A stretch of 64,000 bases of DNA, taken from positions 26,307,992-26,371,991 of the forward strand of contig CM061224.1 of assembly GCA_030844895.1 (NCBI GenBank). The letters are read 5' to 3'. The notes under the pieces are model-generated. The model was not told the DNA's origin. It saw only the letters and a program-made list of their open reading frames with translations, and did not search any database. Shown here in pieces: positions 23,419-34,620 of this stretch. The first letter of the stretch is position 1; every line of letters starts with the position of its first letter. The stretch is from Ambrosia x helenae (taxonomy: Eukaryota > Streptophyta > Magnoliopsida > Asterales > Asteraceae). Position numbers and translations under genes: made by a program.

Positions 23419-25862
23419 CTCTCCCTTAATGAAGACATTAATTCTTTAGTAATGGATATTTCAAAAGATCATTATACAAAATAGAAATAGCTTCGGGTCA
23501 AGTTAACCAAATTATACGCCTCTTAGGAAAGTTGCCACAACCAATTTACACCATAACCACCTAAAGTCGTTCTTTGAAGAAAACGAATGTGTGTGTTAAT
23601 GCAATGATGTCGTACGACTCCTTTTATAGGGCGTCAAAACTCAAAACTCTCAAGTCTCCAACCTACTACATGAATGTTAGGGTTAATGTATTAAGTAAAA
23701 AAAATCCTATGAGGGATTTAGCCCACTAGCTACTATGAACCTTGACTTAATGCTATCACCTCAAAGGTAGTAGAAATTTATTAATCCAAGTCTTTGCGCA
23801 TCAAGTATACCATCTCTCTGCGCAAGGAAATAATTTAACCCAAATCACACCTATAACCCCCTTCTAGTCAATTAACATATTTTCATAAGAGGCAAAGATA
23901 TGAATGATTTAAATCAACAAAACATGAGTTAATGATTGTTTTAGAATTCACTTTCAACATAAAGAGAAATTTACTTAAAGTGATAAAGTCATTAATACAC
24001 ACCAAATGGAAAAGAATAAAAAGCCGTTAAGGGTTTAGCTAAACATGGCTACGAAGATGAACAACACCAAATTTGAATGAGAAAACATTTTAGACAAGCA
24101 TGGATGATTTGTTATTAGTATCTGTTTTTACAATTTTGGATCTAAAGACAACACGAAACAAACATAAAGATGGAGAATGATGTGGTGGGTGGTAGAAGGT
24201 GTGATATAATGCTAATGGATGCTTCAAAAATATAGCTTGAGCTCCATTTTTATAGGGTCAAGAAGTCTGGCACAACCCGTGTCGTTGACTATTTTGTTTT
24301 GTTTTTTTTTTTTTTTTTTTTTGTCGTTTGTGACAACCATCTCTGAATCAAGATCTTTCAGGCAAGGTCGTGCCTAGGAGGGATGGTCGAAGTCATTTTG
24401 TGGAGTCCACTGTGGCATTTTTTCTTCATCAGAAAGCGAGGCATGACCCCGTGTCTTGGTAGCAGTTTTTGTCATTTCTGAATGCAAGACACGGGATGTG
24501 TTTGGGTGGGCACGGTGGCATGTCATAATCTAATTCCAGTGTGAAAGATAACGCTGGTACACGGGGTGAGCAACACGAATACGGCCTGCAAATTGTGTGG
24601 GTATGGGGCTAAGTCGGTTGATCATCTGGCAATGTCGTGTGTGATGGTGCAAGCAGTGTGGTGGCATGTCTATATGTAGCTTAAAATTCCAAATTGTGGC
24701 GCAACCCTGCCTCTTCTCACATTCTGATGGAAGAGATAAATAGCCCAAAAGGTTCACGAAAGTGGAACACTTTGGAGAATATGAAAGGCAAAGAATAAGG
24801 CTATTTTTATGGTGTCCCTTTTGTCGTGAACAAGGTGGCCGACTCCACAAAAGAAGACGTTCCTATGACTAAAGACAAGATCTCCGTTTAGCGGTTTAGA
24901 GTGAGACATAAGAAGTGAATTTAATGTTCAGAGGACATAATAATGTAATGGTTAGAAATATGAATGACCAGCCAGAGATAAAGTAAACAGACAAAACAGT
25001 TTAGATAAGCAAATCCCAATCCCCAACCACCACTGATTTTTAGAAATGATAAAACTAAAATTGCACACAGTAAATTGCAACACATAATAGTTGATAATTC
25101 ACACTCACTTGGTATGTAATACTAACTCAGAGAGGAAGTTTTGCCAAGTCAGAAAAGTTTTTACAATTATTCTCTCAAAAGTTAAGCAGCAGCATGTATC
25201 TTCCTCATATCTCCAACTCGAAAAACAAGCAACATGTTGTAAAAATATGATAGAATGCAATCGCCTTCGAAGCTAACCAGTCCTGTGAGCATAAAAAAAA
25301 GAAGCAACAAATGAGAGAAACTCATGCATAATATAAATAAAAACCATTCACATATCACTAATACAGCCCATACAGGTGTGGTCAATTAACACACATGTAT
25401 GATGAAATAAAAGCCGCTAAAGAATCAAAATTAAAACAATGCTGCAATTTAATCAAAGAGTAGAAACTGCCTTGATTATTAAGCAAGAAACACACAATAA
25501 GATATTGAACTTTATGCAGAATCAGACAAGTTAAGTTTCTGGATCACGGTAAATTTTCACATTGTCAATAACAATATCAAGGAAATGATTATTTCAACAA
25601 CAAAGGTGACAGCTATAATTGGAAACATACTCATGTTATTCAAATATATAGTGCAGGAGCAAACCGAAATGAGGTAATTAGTATGATTAACCATCTTGCA
25701 ATTGAATCAAACAGTAAAGAGTGGTTTCATATCAAACAATAACATACAATAAGATGTTTAACTTTGTGCAGAAGTGGAACCAATAATATGTGTATGTGCA
25801 TGAAAGATAATTAGTGGTATGGAAGAAAGAAACACAGGCAGTTACCTAACAGTTTTCTGTAT
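23419..25862. other. Intergenic, no gene seen
   Basis: No gene supported. A T run of about 20 lies at 24303-24322. Short open frames (for example 24530-24850 minus) have no recognised domain. Confidence 0.5.
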
Positions 25863-28030
25863 CATGCAAAGCAATGGGTAAAATGCATTATGGATTTATG
25901 GCAGCTCAACATACTACTGGTTCTGAGATGAACATGCCTTATAATTGTATCTATTGCTTACAACTATTAACAAACCTAAATGAAGCAGTCATTTAGCACT
26001 CGAGCATTTCAACAAGCGATCAGGCTCACAAAAAATTTTAGAACATAACCATATACAAACCAACAAAGCTTCGTATGACGTGTATCACATTCAAAGCAAT
26101 AGATACAATGCGTTATGCTGTTCTCGCAACTCAACATAATATTGGTTCTAAGAACATGTCTTATAGCTGTATCTGTTCCTTATAACTATTAAGAAACCTA
26201 AAGAACATTCAAATGAAAACATAATTGATGCAGTCTTTAGCAATTAGTATTCAAACAAGTGAATAAGCGAACGGGCAAACAATACAATTTTGACATATAA
26301 CCATAACAAACTAACAAACTTGTGTTGCCGTTGCGAATCACATTCAAAGCAATAGGTACAAATGTACAATGCATTATGCTGTTCTCGCAGCTCAACATAC
26401 TACTGTTTCTAAATTGAACATGTCTTATGGTTGTATATGTTGCTTGCAACTATTAAAAACCTAGAGTGAGCACAAATCAAATGAAAACATAACTAATGCA
26501 GTCATTCAGCCCTTAAATATTCGAACAAGTGATCAGGCTCAAAAAAAAACTTTAGAATGTTAACACATTCAAAGCTATAAATGTACAATGCATTATACTG
26601 TTCTCATGGCTCAACAACTTATTGGTCCTAAAATACTATCAAGCAACCTAGATTAAGCACATTCAAAATTTCAAATGAAAACATGATTGATGCAACTATT
26701 TAGCACTCGAACTTTTTAAACAAGCGATCAGGCTCACAATACAATTTTAAGATATAACAAACTAACAAACTAGTGCATCACATTCAAAGCAATAGGTAGA
26801 ATGCACTATGTTGTTCTGACAACCCAGCATATTATTGGTTCTAAATCAAACATGCTTTATAGGTGTATCCATACTCTACAACTGTTAAGCAACCTAGACC
26901 AAGCACATTCAAATGAAAACATGATTGATGCAGCCAATTAGCACTAGCAACACAATTTAGAATATAACCATAGCAAAGATTGGACCAACTTAAAACAAAC
27001 TATTCAATTCAATAACATAAAACCAATTATTCAAATCTTATAGTTGCATATACTGCTTACAACTATTAAAAACCTAAATGAGGCACATTCAAATGATAAT
27101 ATGATTGATGTAGTCACGTAGCACAACAATTGAACAAAAGGTCAGGCTCACAGTACAAGTTTAGACTATAACCACAACATAATAATAAACTTGAGTATCA
27201 CATATAAAGTAACAGGTACAACGCATTAAGTAGTTCTCGCAACTCAACATGTTATTGGTTTTAAAACGAACAAGTCTTATAATTGCATCCGTTGCTTACA
27301 ACTATTAACAAACCTAAATAAGGTACGTTCAAATGAAAACATGATTGATGCTCGAACAAGCGAATAACAGAATACCCGATCTAGCTCTCGATACAATTTT
27401 AGAATATGACCATAACAAACTAACAAACGTGTGCGTATGACATTCAAAGCAATAGGTAGTACCTAAGTTTAAAAGAACGGAAACGCGCCTCGAGGCGTTT
27501 TCCCTTCGCCTCACGAGGCGTAAGCCTCGAGGCGAACAGAGGCATAAGCCCGAGGCGGAATTAAAAAATTAAATAAATAATTATATATCTTTCAAAAAAT
27601 AAAATGCTAACTAGTTTCATCATCATCAAATTCATCAAAAACATCAAAAACACACATAAAAAGACATAAAATGTCACAAAAAGTTGATAACATAAAAAAT
27701 ACACCTAAAAACCCCCTGAGGCGCATCTGAGGCGCAACTTTTCGTAACGCCTCATTCCTGTGAGGCGCATACCACTGTTCAAACACCTGAGGCGCCGCCT
27801 CAGAAGCGTTTTCAGACCAAATCGCCTTGAGGCGCGCCTCGAGGCGCACGCCTCAAGCGTTTTTTTAAACAATAACAATATGCTATTCTAGTGGCTCAAC
27901 ATATTATTGGTTCTGAAATAAATGCTTACAACTATTAAAAAAAACCTAAATGAAGCACATTCAAATGATAAATGATCAGGCTCACAATACAATTTTAGAA
28001 CATAACCATAACAAACTACCAATCAAACAA
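25863..28030 (-). repeat. Degenerate tandem repeat array, unit about 230 bp, downstream of prohibitin
   Basis: Seven to eight diverged units follow each other. Each contains ATTCAAAGCAATAGGTA, then (C)ATTATG(C)TGTTCTCGCAACTCAACAT, TATTGGTTCTAA, CTTATA(G/A)TTGTAT, TTACAACTATTA, CAAATGAAAACAT-GATTGATGCAGTC and CGATCAGGCTCACA. Anchors fall near 25866, 26091, 26340, 26566, 26781, 27199 and 27438. The last unit is split by the element at 27463-27878. No coding potential. Confidence 0.85.
27463..27878. mobile_element. Foldback-like insertion with GAGGCG motif arrays
   Basis: It interrupts a unit of the tandem array. The ends are GTTTAAAAGAACG on the left and GTTTAAAAAAACG read inward from the right. 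Next come many GCCTCGAGGCG / CGCCTCAGGCG motifs that can pair across the element. The central part is AT-rich. The TSD could not be fixed. The architecture resembles the hAT elements with repetitive cores elsewhere in the window. Confidence 0.6.
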
Positions 28031-28080
28031 CTAATATTAGAACCAACACATAACTTATTAACCAAAAACAGTATACCACC

Positions 28081-28923
28081 TCAGCGAGCCGAATTAAGTC
28101 CAAGCAGCATCTGACTCCCACTCCCAGGCAAATAAGTAACATTCCCACTCCTCGACAACGTCGCCGAAATCTCTCTGGACGCTTCAATCCTCCTCAACTC
28201 AATCAACCCCATTCCCGCAGCCGCAGTAGCATCCGAAATCAGCTTCGCACTCTCACTCTCCCCTTCCGCCCTAATAATCGCCGCTCTCCGTTCCTGCTCC
28301 GCCTTCGCCACCACAAACTTCGACCTCTCCGCCTCCTGCTGCGCCACCTGCTTCTGCTCCACCGCCTTCGAAAACTCCGCTCCATACGACAAATGCGTAA
28401 TCGCCACGTCATCCAACACAATATTAAAATCCTTAGCACGTTTAATCAAACTCTCCCTAACCAAAGCCGAAACCTGAGGCCGTTCAGTCAACAACTGGTC
28501 AGCATTAAACTGAGCAACAACAGCTTTCAAAACCTCATTACCAATCGACGGAAGCACCTTCTCATCATATTCTAACCCTAACGTTTTGAAAATCGACGGC
28601 AGATTATTAATATGTGGACGGGATAACACACGGAGGGTTAGGTTAACCATTTGGAGGTCCTTAGTACCAGAGATTGAGGAGAAGGTATGGGGACGGGTAC
28701 GGATATCGAATATGTAAGGGGTTTGGAGCCAAGGGACGAGGAGATGGGTGCCTTCGCCGACAGTCTCGTCTAGGACGCCGCGAAAACGGTCGAAGAGGAC
28801 GGCGCGTTGACCGCCGTCAACGGTGTAGAGGGCGGAGGAGGCTAGGCCGGCGGTGGCGCCGATTCCGACGGCGAAGCGTGCTAGGTTTGTGAGGAAGGAG
28901 ACTGCTGCTTGGTTGTTTGCCAT
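28081..28923 (-). CDS. PHB3: Prohibitin, type I (PHB3/PHB4-like)
   Basis: A complete single-exon frame of 280 codons, from ATG at 28923 to TGA at 28081-28083. It encodes a type-I prohibitin, which alternates with type-II subunits in ring complexes of the mitochondrial inner membrane. These act as scaffolds for membrane organisation, respiratory complexes and the m-AAA protease. A non-cleaved hydrophobic N-terminal segment (about residues 12-33, ending SSALYTVDGGQRAV) would anchor it facing the intermembrane space. The SPFH/PHB domain covers about 28-190 (FDRFRGVLDETVGEGTH, RTRPHTFSS, GTKDLQMVNLTLRVLSRP, VLPSIGNEVLKAVVAQFNA). A C-terminal coiled coil follows (EQKQVAQQEAERSKFVVAKA, ERRAAIIRAEGES, GLIELRRIEASREI). 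Length is normal for plants (about 277-290). No frameshifts or stops. PHB3 versus PHB4 cannot be separated from sequence alone. The CDS is more GC-rich than its surroundings. Confidence 0.96.
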   Translation of the reverse strand: MANNQAAVSFLTNLARFAVGIGATAGLASSALYTVDGGQRAVLFDRFRGVLDETVGEGTHLLVPWLQTPYIFDIRTRPHTFSSISGTKDLQMVNLTLRVLSRPHINNLPSIFKTLGLEYDEKVLPSIGNEVLKAVVAQFNADQLLTERPQVSALVRESLIKRAKDFNIVLDDVAITHLSYGAEFSKAVEQKQVAQQEAERSKFVVAKAEQERRAAIIRAEGESESAKLISDATAAAGMGLIELRRIEASREISATLSRSGNVTYLPGSGSQMLLGLNSAR

Positions 28924-28960
28924 TGGTTTGGTTAGAGAGAGAAAGAGAGGGTTTGGGTTT

Positions 28961-28987
<27 letters not shown>
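28961..28987. repeat. (GA)n microsatellite in the prohibitin 5' leader
   Basis: About 13 GA units (CT on the gene strand), 38 bp upstream of the start codon. With the flanking GAGAGAAAGAGAGGG stretches it makes a long pyrimidine-rich leader, common in highly expressed plant genes. Confidence 0.9.
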
Positions 28988-28994
<7 letters not shown>

Positions 28995-29038
28995 GGTTTT
29001 AGAGGTGGGGGTTGGATTATTGTGCAAGTTTTGGTTAA

Positions 29039-29091
29039 TGGGCTTTGGTGAAAGGAAGGCCCAAGGAAAAGGTGATGTTTACGTTGGCCCA
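29039..29091 (-). promoter_or_regulatory. Cluster of three site II (TGGGCY) elements upstream of prohibitin
   Basis: TGGGCT at 29039-29044 (plus strand) and GGCCCA (TGGGCC on the minus strand) at 29058-29063 and 29086-29091 lie 116-168 bp upstream of the start codon. TGGGCC/T site II elements bound by TCP-type factors are known from promoters of plant mitochondrial and ribosomal protein genes. The assignment is inferred from motif and position. Confidence 0.55.
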
Positions 29092-29423
29092 GAGAGTAAT
29101 ATAGCTTCTTGCCTTCTTGTCCAAGTTTCTCAGGGACTGTTATCACTTATCAGTACTTTTGAAATGCACAATTTTACAAATATAAGATACACAGTGGCGG
29201 ATTTGGATTTTTTTTATGGGGTGTGAAGTCATAGACTATATATAGGTTGTTTATCCATTATGTGGTTTGGGTCGGGTCAGGTCGTATACTAAAATTAATA
29301 ATACTAAAATTATATAGTCAACAAAAAGAAACAAAAGTCCAAAATCAATTTAAACGTCATTATATATGCATAACAAAATTATAAATCTAAAGTTGTTCTC
29401 TTCGGGTCTTCATTTTTTAGAAT

Positions 29424-29720
29424 CTATCTATAACATCTCCAATCTTCACATTTCTAAACAACTCATTTTCAATAAAAGCAAAACAACTATCGTTTAAATT
29501 CTCATCACCAATCCTATTATGCAAATCTTTCTTCACAAACTTCATTGCTGAAAAGCTTCTTTAAACGGTTGCGGTTGCGATGGGTAATGTGAGAGCTAGC
29601 TTCAATAAACGATACACCAATATAAAAATTCCAAGAAATTTCCTTTATTTAATGTGGGAGCTAGCTTCCCCGGTGCATTCCCTAAGATAATCTTACCAAG
29701 ATCTTTGTTTATTTCACCCA
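29424..29720 (-). pseudogene. hAT transposase C-terminal dimerisation domain fragment
   Basis: On the minus strand the segments VEINKDLGKIILGNAP, LALTLPIATATV-stop-RSFSAMKF, then VKKDLHNRIGDENLNDS and FIENELFRNVKIGDVIDRF can be read across frames. These are hallmarks of the hAT C-terminal dimerisation region of the TTF-zinc-finger subgroup. A stop replaces the residue before RSFSAMK and there are frame breaks, so it is inactive. It is cut on the right by the Helitron terminus at 29721. Confidence 0.85.
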
Positions 29721-30268
29721 CTAGTTTAAGTACCCGTGTGTTACACGGGTTGGATAATGTAAAATGTGTCAATGAGAAGATGTAAATAGTACGTGAACAA
29801 TCTATAATGTATAAACATTAAATTGTAAGAATTTTTCTAAATGAAAAAAAATGTTGCATTAAATATGCAAAATTGAAATTGCTAATTTCAAAACATGTAA
29901 GAAAAATCATAACTCTCTAAAGATTTCCTTGTTCACCACATTTGTTGTTTTATTTGTAAGTTTTCCCTCTTTATATAAAATTAATAGTTTCACTCCGTCC
30001 TTGTATTTTACTCTTGATAGTGCAACATACAACTGGTCATGACTAAAAACCGGTTCTCAAAGAGAATTAGAGAAACAAAAATACCACATAATTCATTCGT
30101 CTGTAACTCTTCATAATAAATAGAAATGCATATTACACTACGTTATTATACATAATAAAGAGAAATAAAAAATTACACTAATTGTTTATATGACGTCCAA
30201 ATATTTCCTTGTACACAAAATTTAGTGTTATATTCTAACCTTTTGCATTATTTGGTCCTTACATAGTA

Positions 30269-30572
30269 TCTCTACTACCTTATTAAGGAGGAGAGATGGG
30301 TAAGAAGGTAATTTCACCATCATTTTAAGATGGCATACAAAAGGTCTCATGCATAAATCTCTAACTTTTACCATTTTCTTCCATCTATGCCCTTATGTAC
30401 AAGTCACTACTACAAATCAATCTCTACTACCTTATTAAGGAGGAGAGATGGGTAAGAAGGTAATTTCACCATCATTTTAAGATGACATACAAAAGGTCTC
30501 ATGCATAAATCTCTAACTTTTACCATTTTCTTCCATCTATGCCCTTATGTACAAGTCACTACTACAAATCAA
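30269..30572 (+). repeat. 152-bp tandem duplication of a Helitron 5' end
   Basis: 30269-30420 and 30421-30572 are almost identical. Each begins TCTCTACTACCTTATTAAGG and ends CACTACTACAAATCAA. Confidence 0.92.
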
Positions 30573-30622
30573 TTGCATCATTCAATACATTTAATTCATG
30601 TATTAACTTTTTGTTACCTAGA

Positions 30623-30902
30623 ACCATTAACAAGTAATAGATTAATTCATGTAACTTTTTTTAAATGGATTAACTTTTTGTTACTAATGGAATTTGAATT
30701 ATCACCATAAGAAAATGCTAAGCCTTATTTAACACTTTGTAACCAGTAGGCTAAAGGCTCTCTAGAACCATTAACAAGTAATAGATTAATTCATGTAACT
30801 TTTTTTTAATGGATTAACTTTTTGTTACCAATGGAATTTGAATTATCACCATAAGAAAAAGCTAAGCCTTATTTAACACTTTGTAACCAGTAGGCTAAAG
30901 GC
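30623..30902 (+). repeat. Tandem duplication, unit about 140 bp
   Basis: From AACCATTAACAAGTAATAG to AACCAGTAGGCTAAAGGCT occurs twice (about 30622-30759 and 30767-30902) with few differences, inside the forward Helitron. Confidence 0.88.
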
Positions 30903-31204
30903 TATTTGGTTCATATGTGTAACTAAATGTTGCAAATAAAAATCAAGCACGGATCGGATTGGATAAATGACAGTATGGTGTATAAAGTTTTGGCAATTTA
31001 AATGTGAATAAAAATACATACCCGCGGCAACGCGCGGGCATTCCACTAGTTTTAATATACATGGTTCGATACAAGTAAACAGATATACGAACTGTATACA
31101 ACGCATACCTAATAATCTCTAAGTTTTTTTGTCTCTGTGGCTTCAAGAATGAGAGGAATATTTAATATTGTGTGATCTTTGTATTATTTCATCTCCATTT
31201 CTTT

Positions 31205-32116
31205 CTATAATCTAACATCCTTCTTCACTTGTTAGCATCAATAAAATCAAGCTATCTCTTAGAATTGTGTGCGTAAATCAAATTAAACTATTAAAATTTG
31301 AAAGTTCCTATAAAATGATCTCATAGTTTGAAATAATCAAGTACAAATTAAGACACGTTTTAGTACATGTTAATAACTTACAGAACAATTTAGTGATGCA
31401 TTTCATAACATTCCGTTGGAATGTTAATAAATTACCGGTAGGGGTGAGCAGAAAACAAAAAAAAAACTGAACCGAACCCGAAAAAATTGATTTAACCGAA
31501 CCGAAAATAACCGAACCGCACAAAAAACCGAAAAACCAAACAAAAAAAACCGAAATTAGCGGTTCGGTTTTGGTTTTACATTTTATAAAAACCGAAAAAA
31601 AATCAAACCGAACCGAATAACCCAAAAAATATCATTTTTTAATATACCTTATACATTGATCTATAATCTAACATCCTTCTTCACTTGTTAGCATCAATAA
31701 AATCAAGCTATCTCTTAGAATTGTGTGCGTAAATCAAATTAAACCATTAAAATTTGAAAGTTCCTATAAAATGATCTCATAGTTTGACATAATCAAGTAC
31801 AAATGAAGACACGTTTTAGTACATGTTAATAACTTACAGAACAATTTAGTGATGCATTTCATAACATTCCGTTGGAATGTTGATAAATTACCGGTAGGGG
31901 TGAGCAGAAAACAAAAAAAAAACTGAACCGAACCCGAAAAAATTGATTTAACCGAACCGAAAATAACCGAACCGCACAAAAAATTGAAAAACCAAACAAA
32001 AAAAAACCGAAATTAGCGGTTCGGTTTTGGTTTTACATTTTATAAAAACCGAAAAAAAATCAAACCGAACCGAATAACCCAAAAAATTCATTTTTTAATA
32101 TACCTTATACATTGAT
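31205..32116 (+). repeat. 456-bp tandem duplication
   Basis: 31205-31660 and 31661-32116 are nearly identical. Both begin CTATAATCTAACATCC and end ACCTTATACATTGAT. The unit includes the left end of the hAT element at 31895, so that end exists twice (31439 and 31895). Confidence 0.93.
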
Positions 32117-32559
32117 TTAGGAATTATTAGTTTTATTCTTAAAAATAATTACTTTTCAAAGTATTAGAAAAGAAATGTCGTAATAAAAACTTAGGAAAAA
32201 CATAGAATTCGTTTAGAATGTTCGATTTATGCATGAAAATTGTTTAGAATGTTCAGTTTATGTATGGAAATCATTTAGAATGTTTGATTTATGTGAACAA
32301 TATTAATTTAAAAGGTTAAATATATTAATATAAATATAAACATATAAGAAAGATTCTTAAACCTTGAATTATAAGTTCTATTTTTAATTTTTATGAAATT
32401 ATGTTTCAAAAACCGAAAAGACCAAAAACCGAACTGAACCGTTACTAAAACCGAAAAACTGAAACCGAATGGTTTTCAAAAAACAAAAACCGAACACGTT
32501 GGTTACAATTATGGTTTTACCAAAAAAAACCGAATCGAATTGGAGCGTGCACACCCCTA
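31895..32559. mobile_element. Non-autonomous hAT element with AACCG-rich core
   Basis: Termini TAGGGGTGAGCA (left) and TAGGGGTGTGCA (from the right). Flanking octamers ATTACCGG (31887-31894) and ACTACCAG (32560-32567) agree at six of eight positions, consistent with an aged 8-bp TSD. The core is made of AACCGAACCG on the left and CGGTTCGGTTTTGGTTTT-type runs that can fold. No transposase. Confidence 0.75.
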
Positions 32560-32628
32560 ACTACCAGATAACTCTTTGTTTCCCACACACCGATACAATT
32601 GTTAAAAAAGAGTTCAGTACATCGGAAA

Positions 32629-32645
32629 CCCCCCCCCCCCCCCCC
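32629..32645. repeat. Poly(C) run of 17
   Basis: An uninterrupted run of 17 C bases, unusual in this AT-rich region. Confidence 0.95.
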
Positions 32646-33118
32646 GTCAATAGATGGTTTCTATTACGAGCTTGAATGCCACATAAATGAAGAGTAAAAT
32701 GGAAATATGAACTTTAAGGCCCGATCGACTCATCCCTGGTTCAATCGTTCAAAGAACCCTGTCACAGATAGCCTCATCACTGGTTCAATCAATAAAAGAA
32801 ACATTCTTAGTTCAACCGAGAACAATTCCTTGATTAGATCGGAAATATATGAATTTCGAGATCTATTTTACTCATACCCGAGTTAAATAGATAACAAAAA
32901 ACCATTGCTTCAATACAACCCTAACAACCCTCTACCTAAACATGATGACCTATTAGACCCGTTCATGAAGAAACTAAAAGTTAAACGAAAACAATCAATC
33001 ATGAATCAATACCAAGCCAACAATTCAAATCACAACAAACATTATAATAATGAAATTAACGTTATACTAATGATGAACAAAAAAGCCCTAACCCATTTTG
33101 GTTTGTGATTCAACCCAC

Positions 33119-34211
33119 TTCTTAAAACCAATTTACCATGGTTTATTTCTCACTTGTAAGTTTGTTTTTAGTTGTAACATCTTTGGTTAACTGTTTTGCT
33201 TCCTTTCACTTTCTGATTCACTAAGCACATAACTACCATGTAACTCATCCTCTGATAATTCACTCTTTTAAGATTCTACTTTATTGGTTATACACAAACT
33301 CAAGAATATAAATGTATTTAAAATTCTTAATATAATGTTCCAATTTCAAAATGCAGATCAACTATCAAAACAAATGATGTGAAAATCGAGTTATCAACAA
33401 CAACAAAAAACATTAAAATGAACAATAATTTGACGGTGACAATGAGATAAAAAAATATATATCGGTTTTTTCATAAATAAATAGAAATAAGTTTGAGGAT
33501 AGAAAGTAAATAATTGTACTTATTTTTGGTAATTATTAATAGATAAATATTCAATTAATTAATATTAATGGTGTTAAATTTTAGGAGGGAATTTGCAATG
33601 CTAGTGGCCTTAGAGCATGCCATGTGGACAAATATATTTTGTTTTTATTGTAATGTATAGATATAGATTCTTAAAACCAATTTACCATGGTCTATTTCTC
33701 ACTTGTAAGTTTGTTTTTAGCTGTAACATCTTTGGTTAACTGTTTTGCTTCCTTTCACTTTCTAATTCACTAAACACATAAATACCATGTAACTCATCCT
33801 CTGATAATTCACTCTTTTAAGATTCTACGTTATTGGTTATACACAAACTCAAGAATATAAATGTATTTAAAATTCTTAATATAATGTTCCAATTTCAAAA
33901 TGCAGATCAACTATCAAAACAAATGATGTGAAGATTGAGTTATCAACAACAACAAAAAACATTAAAATGAACAATAATTTGATGGTGACAATGAGATAAA
34001 AAAATATATATCGGTTTTTTCATAAATAAATAGAAATAAGTTTGAGGATAGAAAGTAAATAATTGTTCTTATTTTTGATAATTATTAATAGATAAATATT
34101 CAATTAATTAATATTAATGGTGTTAAAAATTTTAGGAGGAAATTTGCAATGCTAGTGGCCTTAGAGCATGCCATGTGGACAAATTTATTTTGTTTTATTG
34201 TAATGTATAGA
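33119..34211 (-). repeat. Tandem duplication of about 545 bp at a Helitron 5' end
   Basis: 33119-33661 and 33668-34211 match closely from TTCTTAAAACCAATTTACC to TTGTAATGTATAGA. Each copy ends in a Helitron 5' terminus (TCTATACATTAC on the minus strand). Confidence 0.92.
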
Positions 34212-34319
34212 TTAATTCTAAAAATTCAAAGAAATTTCCTTTATTTAATGATTTTTTTTTGATTCATCATGACCACCAAACGCTGCTCCTTGATTCATTA
34301 ATTTTTTTGTAAGTTTACA

Positions 34320-34620
34320 AGAAGCACCTAATCTAACTCGGTATTCATACTTTTCTTTTTAGCACGTTTATCAACCTTGGCCTTAATGGATTGCTTTTCG
34401 TTAATCAAATCGTCCCACTTTTTCAAATATTTGTAGTGCAAGCTATTAACTTCACCCCTATTTTGTAAAGGTCTCATGAGTTTTTTTTTTTCAATTGTTA
34501 CACCCTTGGGAAATAAACACGCCCTTATGATCTTCAAAAGCTCCCCTAAACAAATAGCAACATAAGCAAAACACACGACCCGATTTTATATTATACTCTA
34601 ACCATCCCTTACACGTCTCA
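34320..34620 (-). pseudogene. hAT transposase N-terminal (TTF-type zinc finger) fragment
   Basis: Minus-strand frames give GRVFCLCCYLFRGAFEDHKG-like sequence overlapping a second frame with NRGEVNSLHYKYLKKWDDL and NEKQSIKAKVDKRAK. In TTF-zinc-finger hAT transposases the CCYLF segment and the following helix occur near the N-terminus. A frameshift separates the two pieces. It pairs logically with the C-terminal fragment at 29424-29720. Confidence 0.7.

Larger units (their letters stand above)
30269..31049 (+). mobile_element. Non-autonomous Helitron, forward, with duplicated 5' end
   Basis: 5' termini TCTCTACTACC at 30269 and 30421. 3' terminus CTAG (31046-31049) followed by T. The hairpin CCCGCG-GCAACG-CGCGGG (31021-31038) lies 7 bp before CTAG. 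About 630 bp from the second 5' end. No coding sequence. Confidence 0.8.
29721..34211 (-). mobile_element. Helitron inserted into the hAT transposase relic
   Basis: The 3' terminus on the minus strand is CTAG (29721-29724) with the perfect hairpin ACCCGTGT-GTT-ACACGGGT (29732-29750). The 5' terminus is TCTATACATTACAATAAAA starting at 34211. The junctions fit Helitron insertion between A and T. The first 540 bp from the 5' end are tandemly duplicated (33119-33661 and 33668-34211). It contains a forward Helitron, a hAT element and other duplications, and no Rep/helicase gene. Confidence 0.7.

Noticed and set aside
25863..28030. CRISPR-like array
   Set aside because: Units are about 230 bp, diverged throughout, with no short repeat/unique spacer pattern, in a plant genome.
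28239..28892. Arg-rich frames overlapping prohibitin
   Set aside because: They are shadow frames of the GC-rich prohibitin exon.
33119..34211. LTR pair of a solo retrotransposon
   Set aside because: The two copies are directly adjacent, with no TG...CA ends, PBS or interior. They end in a Helitron 5' terminus.
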